Shown here: positions 1 through 6,316 of the stretch, piece after piece
Numbering within the stretch: the first letter of the stretch is position 1
How the letters are laid out: each line of letters opens with the position of its first letter
NCBI GenBank assembly: GCA_036394195.1
Contig: DASWFO010000285.1
Coordinates: 1-10,742 of the forward strand
Direction: 5' to 3'
Length of the DNA: 10,742 bases
DNA from: DATJPD01 sp036394195
Lineage (GTDB): Bacteria; Pseudomonadota; Alphaproteobacteria; CACIAM-22H2
Notes under the pieces: generated by a model
Told to the model about the DNA's origin: nothing
What the model saw: the letters and a program-made list of their open reading frames with translations, nothing else
The model's database searches: none
Made by a program: the position numbers and the translations under genes

Positions 1-53
1 GCGCGAGCCGAAGCCGTAAGCCGCCATCGCTTTGGGCCGGGTTCCTGCGTCAT
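1..53 (-). CDS. possible 5' end of a gene running off the left edge
   Basis: An ATG at 53-51 on the minus strand opens a frame that stays open to the window edge (17 codons, beginning MTQEPGPKRWRL). I see no convincing ribosome binding site ahead of it. It lies 34 bp beyond the stop of the small gene at 88-258, in the same direction, so it could be the next gene of that unit. So short a fragment could be chance in GC-rich DNA. No function can be given. Confidence 0.25.
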   Translation of the reverse strand, partial: MTQEPGPKRWRLTASAR

Positions 54-87
54 GTTGTCTGACGGAGTGGCGGGCGGGCGGCCGCGC

Positions 88-258
88 TCATCCCTGCTGG
101 CGGCGCTTGAAGGTCGGACCTTCGTGGATGGTCAGCGCCAGCTCCTCGCAGCGAACGGCAAGCGCAAAGAGCTGTCGGCGGATATTCGGATCGTTGTCCT
201 GCCGGGCGAGTTCGCGAAATCTGTCGGCCTGCTCGCGCAGGTACTCGATCATGGCCAT
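88..258 (-). CDS. small hypothetical protein, 56 aa, helical and charged
   Basis: The peptide begins MAMIEYLREQADRFRELA, continues through RQDNDPNIRRQLFALAVRCE and ends FKRRQQG. It is almost entirely predicted amphipathic helix rich in Arg, Glu and Leu, with no signal peptide or membrane segment. The frame is open up to 429, but residues before the internal Met do not look like protein. The ATG at 258 has an AGGGA Shine-Dalgarno-like stretch about seven bases upstream; a second ATG at 252 is also possible. Short proteins of this look (E-x-L-R-x2-A-x2-F-R-x-L-A) are common in Bradyrhizobium-type genomes and have no assigned function. It is transcribed away from the cupin gene at 459, leaving a 200-bp divergent spacer. 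Confidence 0.6.
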   Translation of the reverse strand: MAMIEYLREQADRFRELARQDNDPNIRRQLFALAVRCEELALTIHEGPTFKRRQQG

Positions 259-458
259 GGGACGTCCCTGATTTCCCTCAAGCGACTCGAACGACTCCCG
301 ACAGCCAAAGTTGAGTGTAGGGAGTGCGGCGCCGGTTTCAAAGTGTCGGAATTCTGTCGCCGCGTGAACAGCGGGCGCTAAGGTCCTGATCCCGCTATGC
401 GGAACGTCGTCTTGGCCCTTTTTTCGCACGGGCTTCCTGCCATAATCTGCGAGCGCAC

Positions 459-1049
459 ATGACCGATCTTTATGAACAGCAAGGCGACCGCGACCAGCCC
501 GGCCCCGGCCATAACCTCGAACGCGAGGGGGTGTGGGAGCGGTGGCAGAAGAAGCGCACCTTCGTGCGGGCGCTCGAAGGCACCTATGGCGATCTGACCA
601 AGGCGCTGCTGGACGCGCCGCGGGTCTATTCGTCGCGCAATATTGCCTGGAAGGGCGGGCCGCAGCATTACGGCAAAAAGGTCATCAATCCATCGGCGAC
701 GCCGGTCACCCAGTCGATCGAGACGCATGTCGAAGCCTACGCGCCGAGCGGGACCGGCCAGAAGCATGGGCACCTGAACAGCGCGGTGTTCTATGTGCTG
801 AAGGGGCGCGGCCATGACATCCATGACGGACGGCGAATCGAGTGGAAAGCCGGCGACGTGATGATCGTCGAGAACGGCTGCGTCCATCAGCACTTCAACG
901 ACGATCCCGAGAACGAGGCCATCCTGCTGGTGATGAAGGCGAAGCCCCTGTTCCTGTTCATGCACCTGCTGTTCCAGAAGATCGTCACCTGGCCGCCGAA
1001 GACCCCGCCCGAGGGTCACGAAGATTGGGCGCCACCCGCCCACCTATAA
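459..1049 (+). CDS. one-domain cupin protein with HQHFN signature (paralogue A)
   Basis: A 196-residue soluble protein. The N-terminal arm (1-85) carries W-E-R-W-x-K-K-R-T-F-V-R-A-L-E-G-T-Y-G-D. The cupin barrel (about 86-165) has motif 1 around H103-G-H105 and motif 2 as E128-W-x2-G-x10-H143-Q-H-F-N. The usual motif-1 glutamate is Ala109, leaving three histidines (H103, H105, H143). Three-His iron sites are known in cupin dioxygenases such as gentisate dioxygenase and Dke1, so an oxygenase is possible but unproven. The C-terminus is hydrophobic and aromatic (KPLFLFMHLLFQK, 162-174). It is about 80% identical by eye over 171 residues to the protein at 4289-4903, which shares the MT-x-LY start and so supports ATG 459. 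The RBS is weak (GAG about eight bases upstream). It is followed by a transporter gene 73 bp downstream. Substrate unknown. Confidence 0.88.
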   Translation: MTDLYEQQGDRDQPGPGHNLEREGVWERWQKKRTFVRALEGTYGDLTKALLDAPRVYSSRNIAWKGGPQHYGKKVINPSATPVTQSIETHVEAYAPSGTGQKHGHLNSAVFYVLKGRGHDIHDGRRIEWKAGDVMIVENGCVHQHFNDDPENEAILLVMKAKPLFLFMHLLFQKIVTWPPKTPPEGHEDWAPPAHL

Positions 1050-1122
1050 GCTATAAGCGGTGCCGCATTCTGTGATCGGCTCCACCACAATCAAGACCTG
1101 ACAGGGAAAGCAAAGGTAGAGG

Positions 1123-3144
1123 ATGCTGGAAGCGGCATTTCAGGCGCTGACGCTGCTGCTCGAGCCGATGCGGCTGGCGATCCTGTGCGGCGGCGTGCTG
1201 ATCGGGCTTGCCATCGGCACTTTGCCGGGGTTGAGCGGCGTGGTCGGCCTCGCCATTCTCATTCCCTTCACCTACCACCTCGATCCGCACTCGGCGTTCG
1301 CGCTGCTGCTCGGGATGGCGGCGGTCAACACCTCGTCGGACCTGATCCCGGCCATCCTGTTCGGCGTACCCGGCACGGTCGGCGCCGCGGCCACGGTCAT
1401 CGACGGGCACGTGATGGCACAGCGAGGGGAGGCCGGCCGCGCATTCGGCGCCGGCTTCGCGGCCTCACTCGCCGGCGGCCTGTTCGGCGCGTTCGTGCTG
1501 GCGCTGGCGATTCCGGTGCTGCGCCCGGTGCTGCTGGCGATCGGGTCGCCCGAGCTGCTGTCGTTCGCGGTGTTCGGCCTGTCGATGGTCGCGACCTTGA
1601 GCGGCCGCGCCCCGCTCAAGGGCCTGACCGCCGCGGGGCTCGGGCTGATGATCGCCATGATCGGGTCCTCGCAGGAGACCGGCACGCTGCGCTGGACGTT
1701 CGACTGGCTGTATCTCTGGGACGGGCTGCCGCTAGTCCCGGCCACGCTCGGTCTGTTCGCCATTCCCGAGCTTGCCGACCTCGCCATCAAGCGGACCAAG
1801 ATCGCCGAGCACCAGACGCTCGATTTCGGCCTCGCCAGCCAGTGGCTCGGCGTGCAGGACGTGATGAAGAATTGGTGGCTGGTATTGCGCTGCAGCGCCT
1901 TGGGCGTGGCGCTCGGCGCCATCCCGGGGATCGGCTCGGCGGTCATCGACTGGATCGCGTACGGCTATGCGCAGCGGACCGAAAAGAACGCCGAGACGTT
2001 CGGCCACGGCGACGTGCGCGGCGTGATCGCGCCGGAGAGCTCGAACAACGCGAAGGAAGGCGGCCATCTGGTTCCCACGATCGCCTTCGGCGTGCCGGCG
2101 GGGGCCTCGATGGCGCTGCTGCTGGGCGCCTTCCTGATCCACGGCCTGGTGCCTGGTCCGGAGATGCTGACCAAGCATCTCGACATCACCTATTCGATCA
2201 TCTGGAGCCTGACCCTGGCGCACGTGATCGGCGCCGCCATCTGCGTGTTCGGCAGCCGCTGGCTTGCCTTGCTCGCCGAGGTTCGCGCCGAGGTGCTGCT
2301 TCCGATCGTCATGTCGCTGGTGTTCATCGCCGCGTTCCAGGGCTCGCACGGCTGGGGCGATCTGTACTCGATCCTGTTCTTTGGGCTACTCGGCTGGATC
2401 ATGAAGCGCCTGAACTGGCCGCGGCCGCCGATGATCCTCGGGCTCGTGGTCGGCGGCATCTTCGAGCGCTACCTCTTCATCTCGACCGAGCTCTACGGGG
2501 CAGCATGGCTGCTGCGGCCGGTCGTGATCGGCATCATGGTCCTGATCGCCTGGGTGCTTTACCGCCCCCTGCGCCAGATCGTCGCCAACCTGTGGCGCGA
2601 ACTCTCCGGCCTGCATAAAGGCCAGTTCCGCCTTCGCCCCCAGGCCGTGTTCACACTGGCGATCATCGCGGTGATCGTCGCCGCCCTGTTCGACTCCGGC
2701 AGCTGGCCGGCCAAGGCCCAGCTGGTGCCGCGGACGGCGTGCTACGCGGCCCTGATCGCGGCCCTGCTGAACTTGCTCACGGAGCTGTTCGGCGCCGACC
2801 GCCTTGTGACCACCGTGCAGAAGGATATTCCCGCCGAGGAGCACGGCGCGGCGATTGCGCTGCCGATCGACATGGTCCTGCGGCGCGCGGCGGCCTTTTT
2901 CGGCTGGATCGTCGGCTTCATCGGCGTCGCGGCGCTGATCGGGTTCATCCCGGCCATCGCCGTCTTCGTCGTCACCTTCATGCGGCTCAATTTCGGCGAG
3001 TCGTGGCAGCGCTCGGCGGTGTTGGCCGTCTGCACCACGCTGTTCGCCTACGCGGTCTTCGACCGCGGCTTGGCCGTGCCCTGGCCGAACTCGGTACTGG
3101 GCGATCTGGTGCCCGCACTCCGCGAAGCCACCGGGCTCGTGTGA
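1123..3144 (+). CDS. tripartite tricarboxylate transporter permease, TctA fused to a TctB-like domain
   Basis: A 673-residue integral membrane protein. Residues 1-495 are a TctA family large subunit with both inverted-repeat signatures: GTLPGLSGVVGLAILIPFTY (32-51) with GVPGTVGAAATVIDG (81-95), then GAIPGIGSAVIDW (265-277) with APESSNNAKEGGHLVPTIAFG (303-323). TctA proteins are usually about 500 residues. The extra C-terminus (about 505-673) has four hydrophobic segments and resembles the small subunit TctB, so both membrane subunits appear to be in one chain. These transporters are secondary active importers of carboxylates that take substrate from a periplasmic binding protein (TctC); no TctC gene is visible here. 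The RBS is probably AAAGG about seven bases upstream of ATG 1123. The stop overlaps or abuts the next cupin gene, implying co-expression. Substrate cannot be inferred. Confidence 0.93.
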   Translation: MLEAAFQALTLLLEPMRLAILCGGVLIGLAIGTLPGLSGVVGLAILIPFTYHLDPHSAFALLLGMAAVNTSSDLIPAILFGVPGTVGAAATVIDGHVMAQRGEAGRAFGAGFAASLAGGLFGAFVLALAIPVLRPVLLAIGSPELLSFAVFGLSMVATLSGRAPLKGLTAAGLGLMIAMIGSSQETGTLRWTFDWLYLWDGLPLVPATLGLFAIPELADLAIKRTKIAEHQTLDFGLASQWLGVQDVMKNWWLVLRCSALGVALGAIPGIGSAVIDWIAYGYAQRTEKNAETFGHGDVRGVIAPESSNNAKEGGHLVPTIAFGVPAGASMALLLGAFLIHGLVPGPEMLTKHLDITYSIIWSLTLAHVIGAAICVFGSRWLALLAEVRAEVLLPIVMSLVFIAAFQGSHGWGDLYSILFFGLLGWIMKRLNWPRPPMILGLVVGGIFERYLFISTELYGAAWLLRPVVIGIMVLIAWVLYRPLRQIVANLWRELSGLHKGQFRLRPQAVFTLAIIAVIVAALFDSGSWPAKAQLVPRTACYAALIAALLNLLTELFGADRLVTTVQKDIPAEEHGAAIALPIDMVLRRAAAFFGWIVGFIGVAALIGFIPAIAVFVVTFMRLNFGESWQRSAVLAVCTTLFAYAVFDRGLAVPWPNSVLGDLVPALREATGLV

Positions 3145-3152
3145 CGGCAGCG

Positions 3153-3485
3153 ATGGAGATCCCGAAGCTTCCGTTCACGGTCACGGATTGGAGCAAGGTC
3201 GCGCCAACCGTCCATCCGGGCGAGACCGGAACCGCCACCTGGCGGACGTTCAACATCGGGGACGTCCGCGTCCGCATGGTCGAGTACTCGCCGGGCTACC
3301 TCGCCGATCACTGGTGCGACCGCGGGCACATCCTGTTCGTGATCGAAGGCGAGCTGGTGACCGAGCTCAAGGACGGGCGCAAGTTCACGCTGACACCGGG
3401 GACAAGCTACGAGGTGTCCAACTTCGGCGATGCCGCCCATCGGTCGACGACCAAGACCGGCGCCAAGCTGTTCGTGGTGGATTGA
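3153..3485 (+). CDS. DHCW-motif cupin fold protein
   Basis: A 110-residue single cupin barrel with the hallmarks of the small family annotated as DHCW-motif cupin fold proteins: start MEIPKLPFTVTDWSKV, then R-V-R-M-V-E-Y-S-P-G-Y, then A-D52-H53-W-C55-x3-H59-I, E65 in V-I-E-G-E, and H96 in A-A-H-R-S-T, ending G-A-K-L-F-V-V-D. H53, H59, E65 and H96 are plausible metal ligands. The family has no firmly established reaction that I know of. A GTG at 3141 would overlap the transporter stop by four bases (GTGA), a coupling arrangement, and would add VTAA. I prefer ATG 3153 because the family starts at M-x-I-P-x-L-P-F. This cupin lacks the HQHFN signature of the other cupins here, so it is a different lineage recruited to the same operon. 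Confidence 0.88.
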   Translation: MEIPKLPFTVTDWSKVAPTVHPGETGTATWRTFNIGDVRVRMVEYSPGYLADHWCDRGHILFVIEGELVTELKDGRKFTLTPGTSYEVSNFGDAAHRSTTKTGAKLFVVD

Positions 3486-3523
3486 GGTAGACCGATCCGC
3501 CGCACCGTAGGCGCATCCAACTT

Positions 3524-3568
3524 ACCTCTCCCGAGGGGAGAGGTCGGCGCGAAGCGCCGGGTGAGGGG
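3524..3568 (+). repeat. REP-like palindromic element, copy 1
   Basis: Two tandem perfect hairpins followed by a G-rich tail. Hairpin 1: ACCTCTCCC (3524-3532), loop GAG, GGGAGAGGT (3536-3544). Hairpin 2: CGGCGC (3545-3550), loop GAA, GCGCCG (3554-3559). The tail GGGTGAGGGG (3559-3568) recurs inverted at 3620-3629. CCTCTCCC/GGGTGAGGGG modules of this kind are scattered through many rhizobial intergenic regions, so this is likely a member of a genome-wide REP-like family. That dispersal is from general familiarity; only two copies are visible here. Confidence 0.75.
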
Positions 3569-3619
3569 AAACGGTGACGGTTCTCGGTGTTGACGACGCA
3601 GCGCGGTGCTGAACGGGTG

Positions 3620-3703
3620 CCCCTCACCCGCTCCCGGGGTGCAGGGGGCTTCGCCCCCTGAAAAAGATTCCGGGCGCTCGCGACCTCTCCCGGCGGGAGA
3701 GGT
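3620..3703 (-). repeat. REP-like palindromic element, copy 2, inverted and longer
   Basis: Read on the minus strand this has the same order as copy 1. Hairpin 1 has identical 9-bp arms (3695-3703 and 3683-3691), followed by a GC-rich linker and a second hairpin with a GAA loop (3642-3660). It ends in GGGTGAGGGG (complement of 3620-3629). The linker is about 40 bp longer than in copy 1. Copies 1 and 2 face each other tail to tail across 51 bp, so the whole 3524-3703 block can also fold as one long composite inverted repeat. Confidence 0.72.
3642..3660. other. 8-bp perfect stem inside element copy 2
   Basis: CAGGGGGC (3642-3649), loop TTC, GCCCCCTG (3653-3660), followed on the plus strand by AAAAAG. 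The A-run lies 3' of the stem on the plus strand, so on the minus strand the T-run precedes the stem. Neither orientation gives the stem-then-T order of an intrinsic terminator. It is a very stable GC hairpin that could still pause polymerase or block exonucleases. Confidence 0.6.
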
Positions 3704-3710
3704 TAATTGT

Positions 3711-4259
3711 TCAAAACCCCGGGGCGTGCTCGAGCTGGTCGAGCCAGTCGTAACCCATCGCCTTGACGATGCGATTGCTGATCACGATCAGCCGGGCTTC
3801 GCTGGACGCGGCGGCATTGAAGTGCTGGTGGACCGAGAAGGGCGGAATGTAGATGAAGTCGCCCTGGGCCCATTCGTACTTCTTCGGCTCCTCCTGCCAT
3901 TCCCATTCGTAGCGGTCGACGCAGTCGAATTTGAGATCCCAGTGCAGGTCGTGGCCGGAGCCTTCGGCGACGAAGATCACCTCTTCCCACATGTGGCGAT
4001 GCTTGCCCGAGCGGCCCTGGGGCGGCAGGAACTGCATGTACGCCTCGACGCACATCTCGCGCGTGTTCATGCGTGCGTTCACGAGATGCTTGATCAGCCC
4101 GTCGGGCGAGCGCTCGAACGGCATGTCCTCGGCGGCGACGACGTTCAGGGCCTGTTCATAGAGCTTCCGGAATTCGGCCGATTTCGCGATGTCCTCGGCG
4201 CGGAAGCTGCAGGTCTTGTCGCCGACATGGGCGAATTCGCGTTCTTCAGGGGCTTTCAT
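3711..4259 (-). CDS. one-domain cupin with intact 3-His/1-Glu site and HQHFN signature
   Basis: A 182-residue soluble protein beginning MKAPEEREFAHVGDKTCSF. A helical N-terminal arm (1-65) precedes a cupin barrel. Motif 1 is G-K-H87-R-H89-M-W-E-E93-V-I-F-V-A-E-G and motif 2 is E129-W-x2-G-x10-H144-Q-H-F-N. All four classical cupin metal ligands (H87, H89, E93, H144) are present, so it is the most conventional metallo-cupin of the set. The stretch E-E-P-K-K-Y-E-W (123-130) closely matches E-E-P-K-H-Y-E-W in the C-terminal domain of the bicupin at 6317-7432, showing common origin. The frame is open far upstream, but ATG 4259 has GGAG eight bases before it and lies 29 bp after the previous stop. 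It is the last gene of the minus-strand operon. Reaction unknown; dioxygenase, isomerase or ligand-binding roles are all possible. Confidence 0.88.
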   Translation of the reverse strand: MKAPEEREFAHVGDKTCSFRAEDIAKSAEFRKLYEQALNVVAAEDMPFERSPDGLIKHLVNARMNTREMCVEAYMQFLPPQGRSGKHRHMWEEVIFVAEGSGHDLHWDLKFDCVDRYEWEWQEEPKKYEWAQGDFIYIPPFSVHQHFNAAASSEARLIVISNRIVKAMGYDWLDQLEHAPGF

Positions 4260-4288
4260 GGCGGTCTCCGGCTGCGCGCAGGCGCGCT

Positions 4289-4903
4289 TTAAAGATTCGT
4301 GGGCGGCGTCCAGTCCTCGTGGCCGAGCGGGGGCGTCTTCGGCGGCCAGGTGACTATTTTCTGGAACAAGAGGTGCATGAACAGGAAGAGCGGCTTGGCC
4401 TTGAACACCAAGAGGATCGCCTCGTTGTCGGGATCGTCGTTGAAGTGCTGATGGACGCAGCCGTTCTCGACGACCATCACGTCGCCGGCTTTCCACTCGA
4501 TGCGCCTGCCGTCGTGAACGTCGTGGCCGCGGCCCTTCAGGATGTAGAACACGGCGCTGTTCAGGTGCCCGTGCTTCTGGCCGTAACAGCCGGGGCCGTA
4601 CGCCTCGATATGCGTCTCGATCGACTGCACGATCTGCGAGGCCTGCGGGCTGACGATGTGCTTCCCGAACAGGCCGGGGCCGCCCTTCCAGGGCAGGGCC
4701 TTCGAGGAATAGACGCGCGGCTGCTCCAGCAGCGCCTTGGTCAGGTCGCCATAGGTGCCTTCGAGGGCGCGGACGAAGGTCCGTTTCTTGCCCCAACGCT
4801 CCCAGGCGAGATCCGGCTCGCGGTTGTGGCCCGGGCCGGGCGAGGGGGCCTCGGCGACGTCCCCTGGCTTCCGGTCCGGCGTGCGGTCATACAGTCCGGT
4901 CAT
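4289..4903 (-). CDS. one-domain cupin protein with HQHFN signature (paralogue B)
   Basis: A 204-residue paralogue of the protein at 459-1049, gap-free and about 80% identical by eye from W-E-R-W to the end. Conserved points are H111-G-H113, Ala117 in place of the motif-1 Glu, E136-W-x2-G-x10-H151-Q-H-F-N, and the aromatic C-terminal segment KPLFLFMHLLFQK (170-182). Differences concentrate in the N-terminal 30 residues and a loop at about 81-108, which suggests shifted substrate or partner specificity rather than simple redundancy. The start at 4903 has GGAG about eight bases upstream and matches the paralogue's start. The gene sits 19 bp after the nitroreductase and 29 bp before the next cupin, inside the minus-strand operon. 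Exact reaction not known. Confidence 0.88.
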   Translation of the reverse strand: MTGLYDRTPDRKPGDVAEAPSPGPGHNREPDLAWERWGKKRTFVRALEGTYGDLTKALLEQPRVYSSKALPWKGGPGLFGKHIVSPQASQIVQSIETHIEAYGPGCYGQKHGHLNSAVFYILKGRGHDVHDGRRIEWKAGDVMVVENGCVHQHFNDDPDNEAILLVFKAKPLFLFMHLLFQKIVTWPPKTPPLGHEDWTPPTNL

Positions 4904-4922
4904 GGTGCGCTCCGTGCTGCGA

Positions 4923-5480
4923 TCAGGTAGGCCAGGCTTTCACGAACTCGCGCGCTTCGATCTGGCGCGGCATACCGGGGGCGCCGACCGAGCCGACATA
5001 GAGGATGCCGACGATCGTATCCTTGTCGTTCAGGCCGAGCTCGTGCTTGACCTCGGCGTCATAGGCCACCGCCCCGGTGCGCCAGAACGCGCCGTAGCCG
5101 AGGGCGTGTGCCGCGACCAGGAAGTTCTGGGTCGCCGCACCGACGGCGACGATCTGCTCGACCTCGGGGACCTTGGGATTGTCCTTCGGCGTCGCCACGA
5201 CCACAACGAGCGTCGGGGCGCGCATCGCCTTATTCTTCTCGAATTCGAGCTTTTGCGGCGAGGCTTCCTTGTCGCGGCGGCCAAGCGAGCGGGCCATGAC
5301 GTCGCCGAACCGCGCCCGCGCGTCGCCCTGGATGACCAGGAACCGCCACGGCCGGATCTTGCCGTGGTCGGGAGCCGCGACCGCGGCCGCAAGCATCTTG
5401 TCGAGTGCGTCTTGCGTTGGGCCAGGCTCGCCGAGTTTCGCCGGCGAGACCCGGGAGGTGAGGGCGGTGATCGCGTCCAT
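4923..5480 (-). CDS. nitroreductase family FMN oxidoreductase, YdjA-like
   Basis: A 185-residue protein of the small nitroreductase fold, close in layout to E. coli YdjA. The N-terminus is MDAITALTSRVSPAKLGEPG; the FMN-side motif is A-P-D-H-G-K-I-R-P-W-R-F (36-47); a basic and acidic lid lies at about 60-85; R-A-P-x4-V-V-V-A follows at 87-96. The conserved helix G-A-A-T-Q-N-F-L-x-A-A-H-A-L-G-Y-G-A-F-W-R-T-G spans 114-136, with V-G-I-L-Y-V-G at 157-163. Family members are homodimeric and use NAD(P)H and FMN to reduce nitroaromatics, quinones or unsaturated carbonyls; some catalyse dehydrogenation. Here it could supply a reductive or flavin step to the oxygenase-type neighbours. ATG 5480 has a strong AGGAGA about eight bases upstream and starts 11 bp after the previous stop. 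Confidence 0.93.
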   Translation of the reverse strand: MDAITALTSRVSPAKLGEPGPTQDALDKMLAAAVAAPDHGKIRPWRFLVIQGDARARFGDVMARSLGRRDKEASPQKLEFEKNKAMRAPTLVVVVATPKDNPKVPEVEQIVAVGAATQNFLVAAHALGYGAFWRTGAVAYDAEVKHELGLNDKDTIVGILYVGSVGAPGMPRQIEAREFVKAWPT

Positions 5481-5491
5481 ACAGGCGTCTC

Positions 5492-6271
5492 CTACACGTA
5501 GATCGGCGTTTCGCCGCGGTCGAGCGCGTCGCCGGCGGCCGCGATGCCGTTCAGGTAGCCCTCCCAGACCAGCAGGTTGAGCCGGCAGGCGTGGACCACC
5601 TGATCGACGACGCCGAGTGCCTCGGCCCTCTCGGCGATGGTCTGCCAGCCGAGATTCGAGTGCTCGATGTCGGCCGCCTCGTGCAGCTCGAAGAACTCGA
5701 GATCGGCATCGCTCAGCTTGAACAATTCGCCCCAGCGCTTGCGCTCGAGGCCGAACCAGCCGCTCTGCTTGAACAGGCCTTCGCCGTAGCCCGGCACGTT
5801 GACGCGCTCGGCGCAGGTATTGGCGAGCAGCCCTTCGAGCCAGTGGCGGTTCGACATCAGCGCCTCCCAGGCCAGCCAGGCGAGCTGCGTGCTCGCGAGC
5901 AGGCGGGCGCCTCTGATCGCGTCAAGCTTGAGGCCTATCTTGGTCCCGAGCTCCTCGAGGATGCCCCAATGCGGACGGCCGCCGCCATGCGCGTGGTCGG
6001 CGATGATCTCCTCGCTGCAGGCGCCGATGATGCGCATGCGGATCTCCCAGTCCGGGCAGTTGGTGGCCACCCGGAGCTTGAGCACCGAATTGCGCTGCCG
6101 CGTGTTCTGCCGGTGCTGCAGCACGAACATGGTGGCGCGGCCGCGGGTCAGCGGCTCGTTGAAGAAGCGGGTGCGGCGGGCGAAATCGTTTACCTCCGTG
6201 TCGAGCCACTCCACCACCGAGGCGCGCCGGGCGTTGACCGCGGTGCTCTGCCGTTGCGCTGGCTGGGTCAT
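5492..6271 (-). CDS. heme-oxygenase-like diiron oxidase/oxygenase (PqqC/CADD-like fold)
   Basis: A 259-residue, nearly all-helical protein with the ligand pattern of heme-oxygenase-like diiron proteins. F-F-E-L-H197-E-A-A-D201-I-E-H204 gives H-x3-D-x2-H, exactly the spacing of the last three iron ligands of chlamydial CADD. E88-x6-H95 matches the first pair, and E155 (T-C-A-E-R) is a candidate for the remaining glutamate. The fold is shared with TenA and PqqC, but those lack this full set, so a metal-dependent oxidase is the best reading. Known relatives perform O2-dependent reactions such as C-C cleavage, N-oxidation and p-aminobenzoate synthesis. No signal peptide. GAGG lies about eight bases ahead of ATG 6271. 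A 45-bp gap to the bicupin is the widest in the operon. Substrate unknown. Confidence 0.82.
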   Translation of the reverse strand: MTQPAQRQSTAVNARRASVVEWLDTEVNDFARRTRFFNEPLTRGRATMFVLQHRQNTRQRNSVLKLRVATNCPDWEIRMRIIGACSEEIIADHAHGGGRPHWGILEELGTKIGLKLDAIRGARLLASTQLAWLAWEALMSNRHWLEGLLANTCAERVNVPGYGEGLFKQSGWFGLERKRWGELFKLSDADLEFFELHEAADIEHSNLGWQTIAERAEALGVVDQVVHACRLNLLVWEGYLNGIAAAGDALDRGETPIYV

Positions 6272-6316
6272 TACAAAATCCTCGCTATAGAAAGCTTTGA
6301 AGAAAGACGGGTGGAG

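Larger units (their letters stand above)
3486..3710. other. convergent intergenic region with hairpin-rich elements
   Basis: A 225-bp spacer between the 3' ends of the plus-strand DHCW cupin gene and the minus-strand cupin gene. I see no credible coding region. Most of it is taken up by two inverted palindromic elements described separately. Their position between convergent genes makes transcription stop or mRNA 3'-end protection the natural guess, but neither strand shows a stem followed by a clean T-run. Confidence 0.8.

Noticed and set aside
1185..2618. 477-codon Arg-rich frame inside the transporter gene
   Set aside because: A +1-type frame of the TctA gene dominated by Arg/Ala/Gly/Asp, with no domain.
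3642..3670. Intrinsic terminator
   Set aside because: The strong stem is followed by A residues on the plus strand and preceded by T residues on the minus strand, so the T-run is on the wrong side for either direction.
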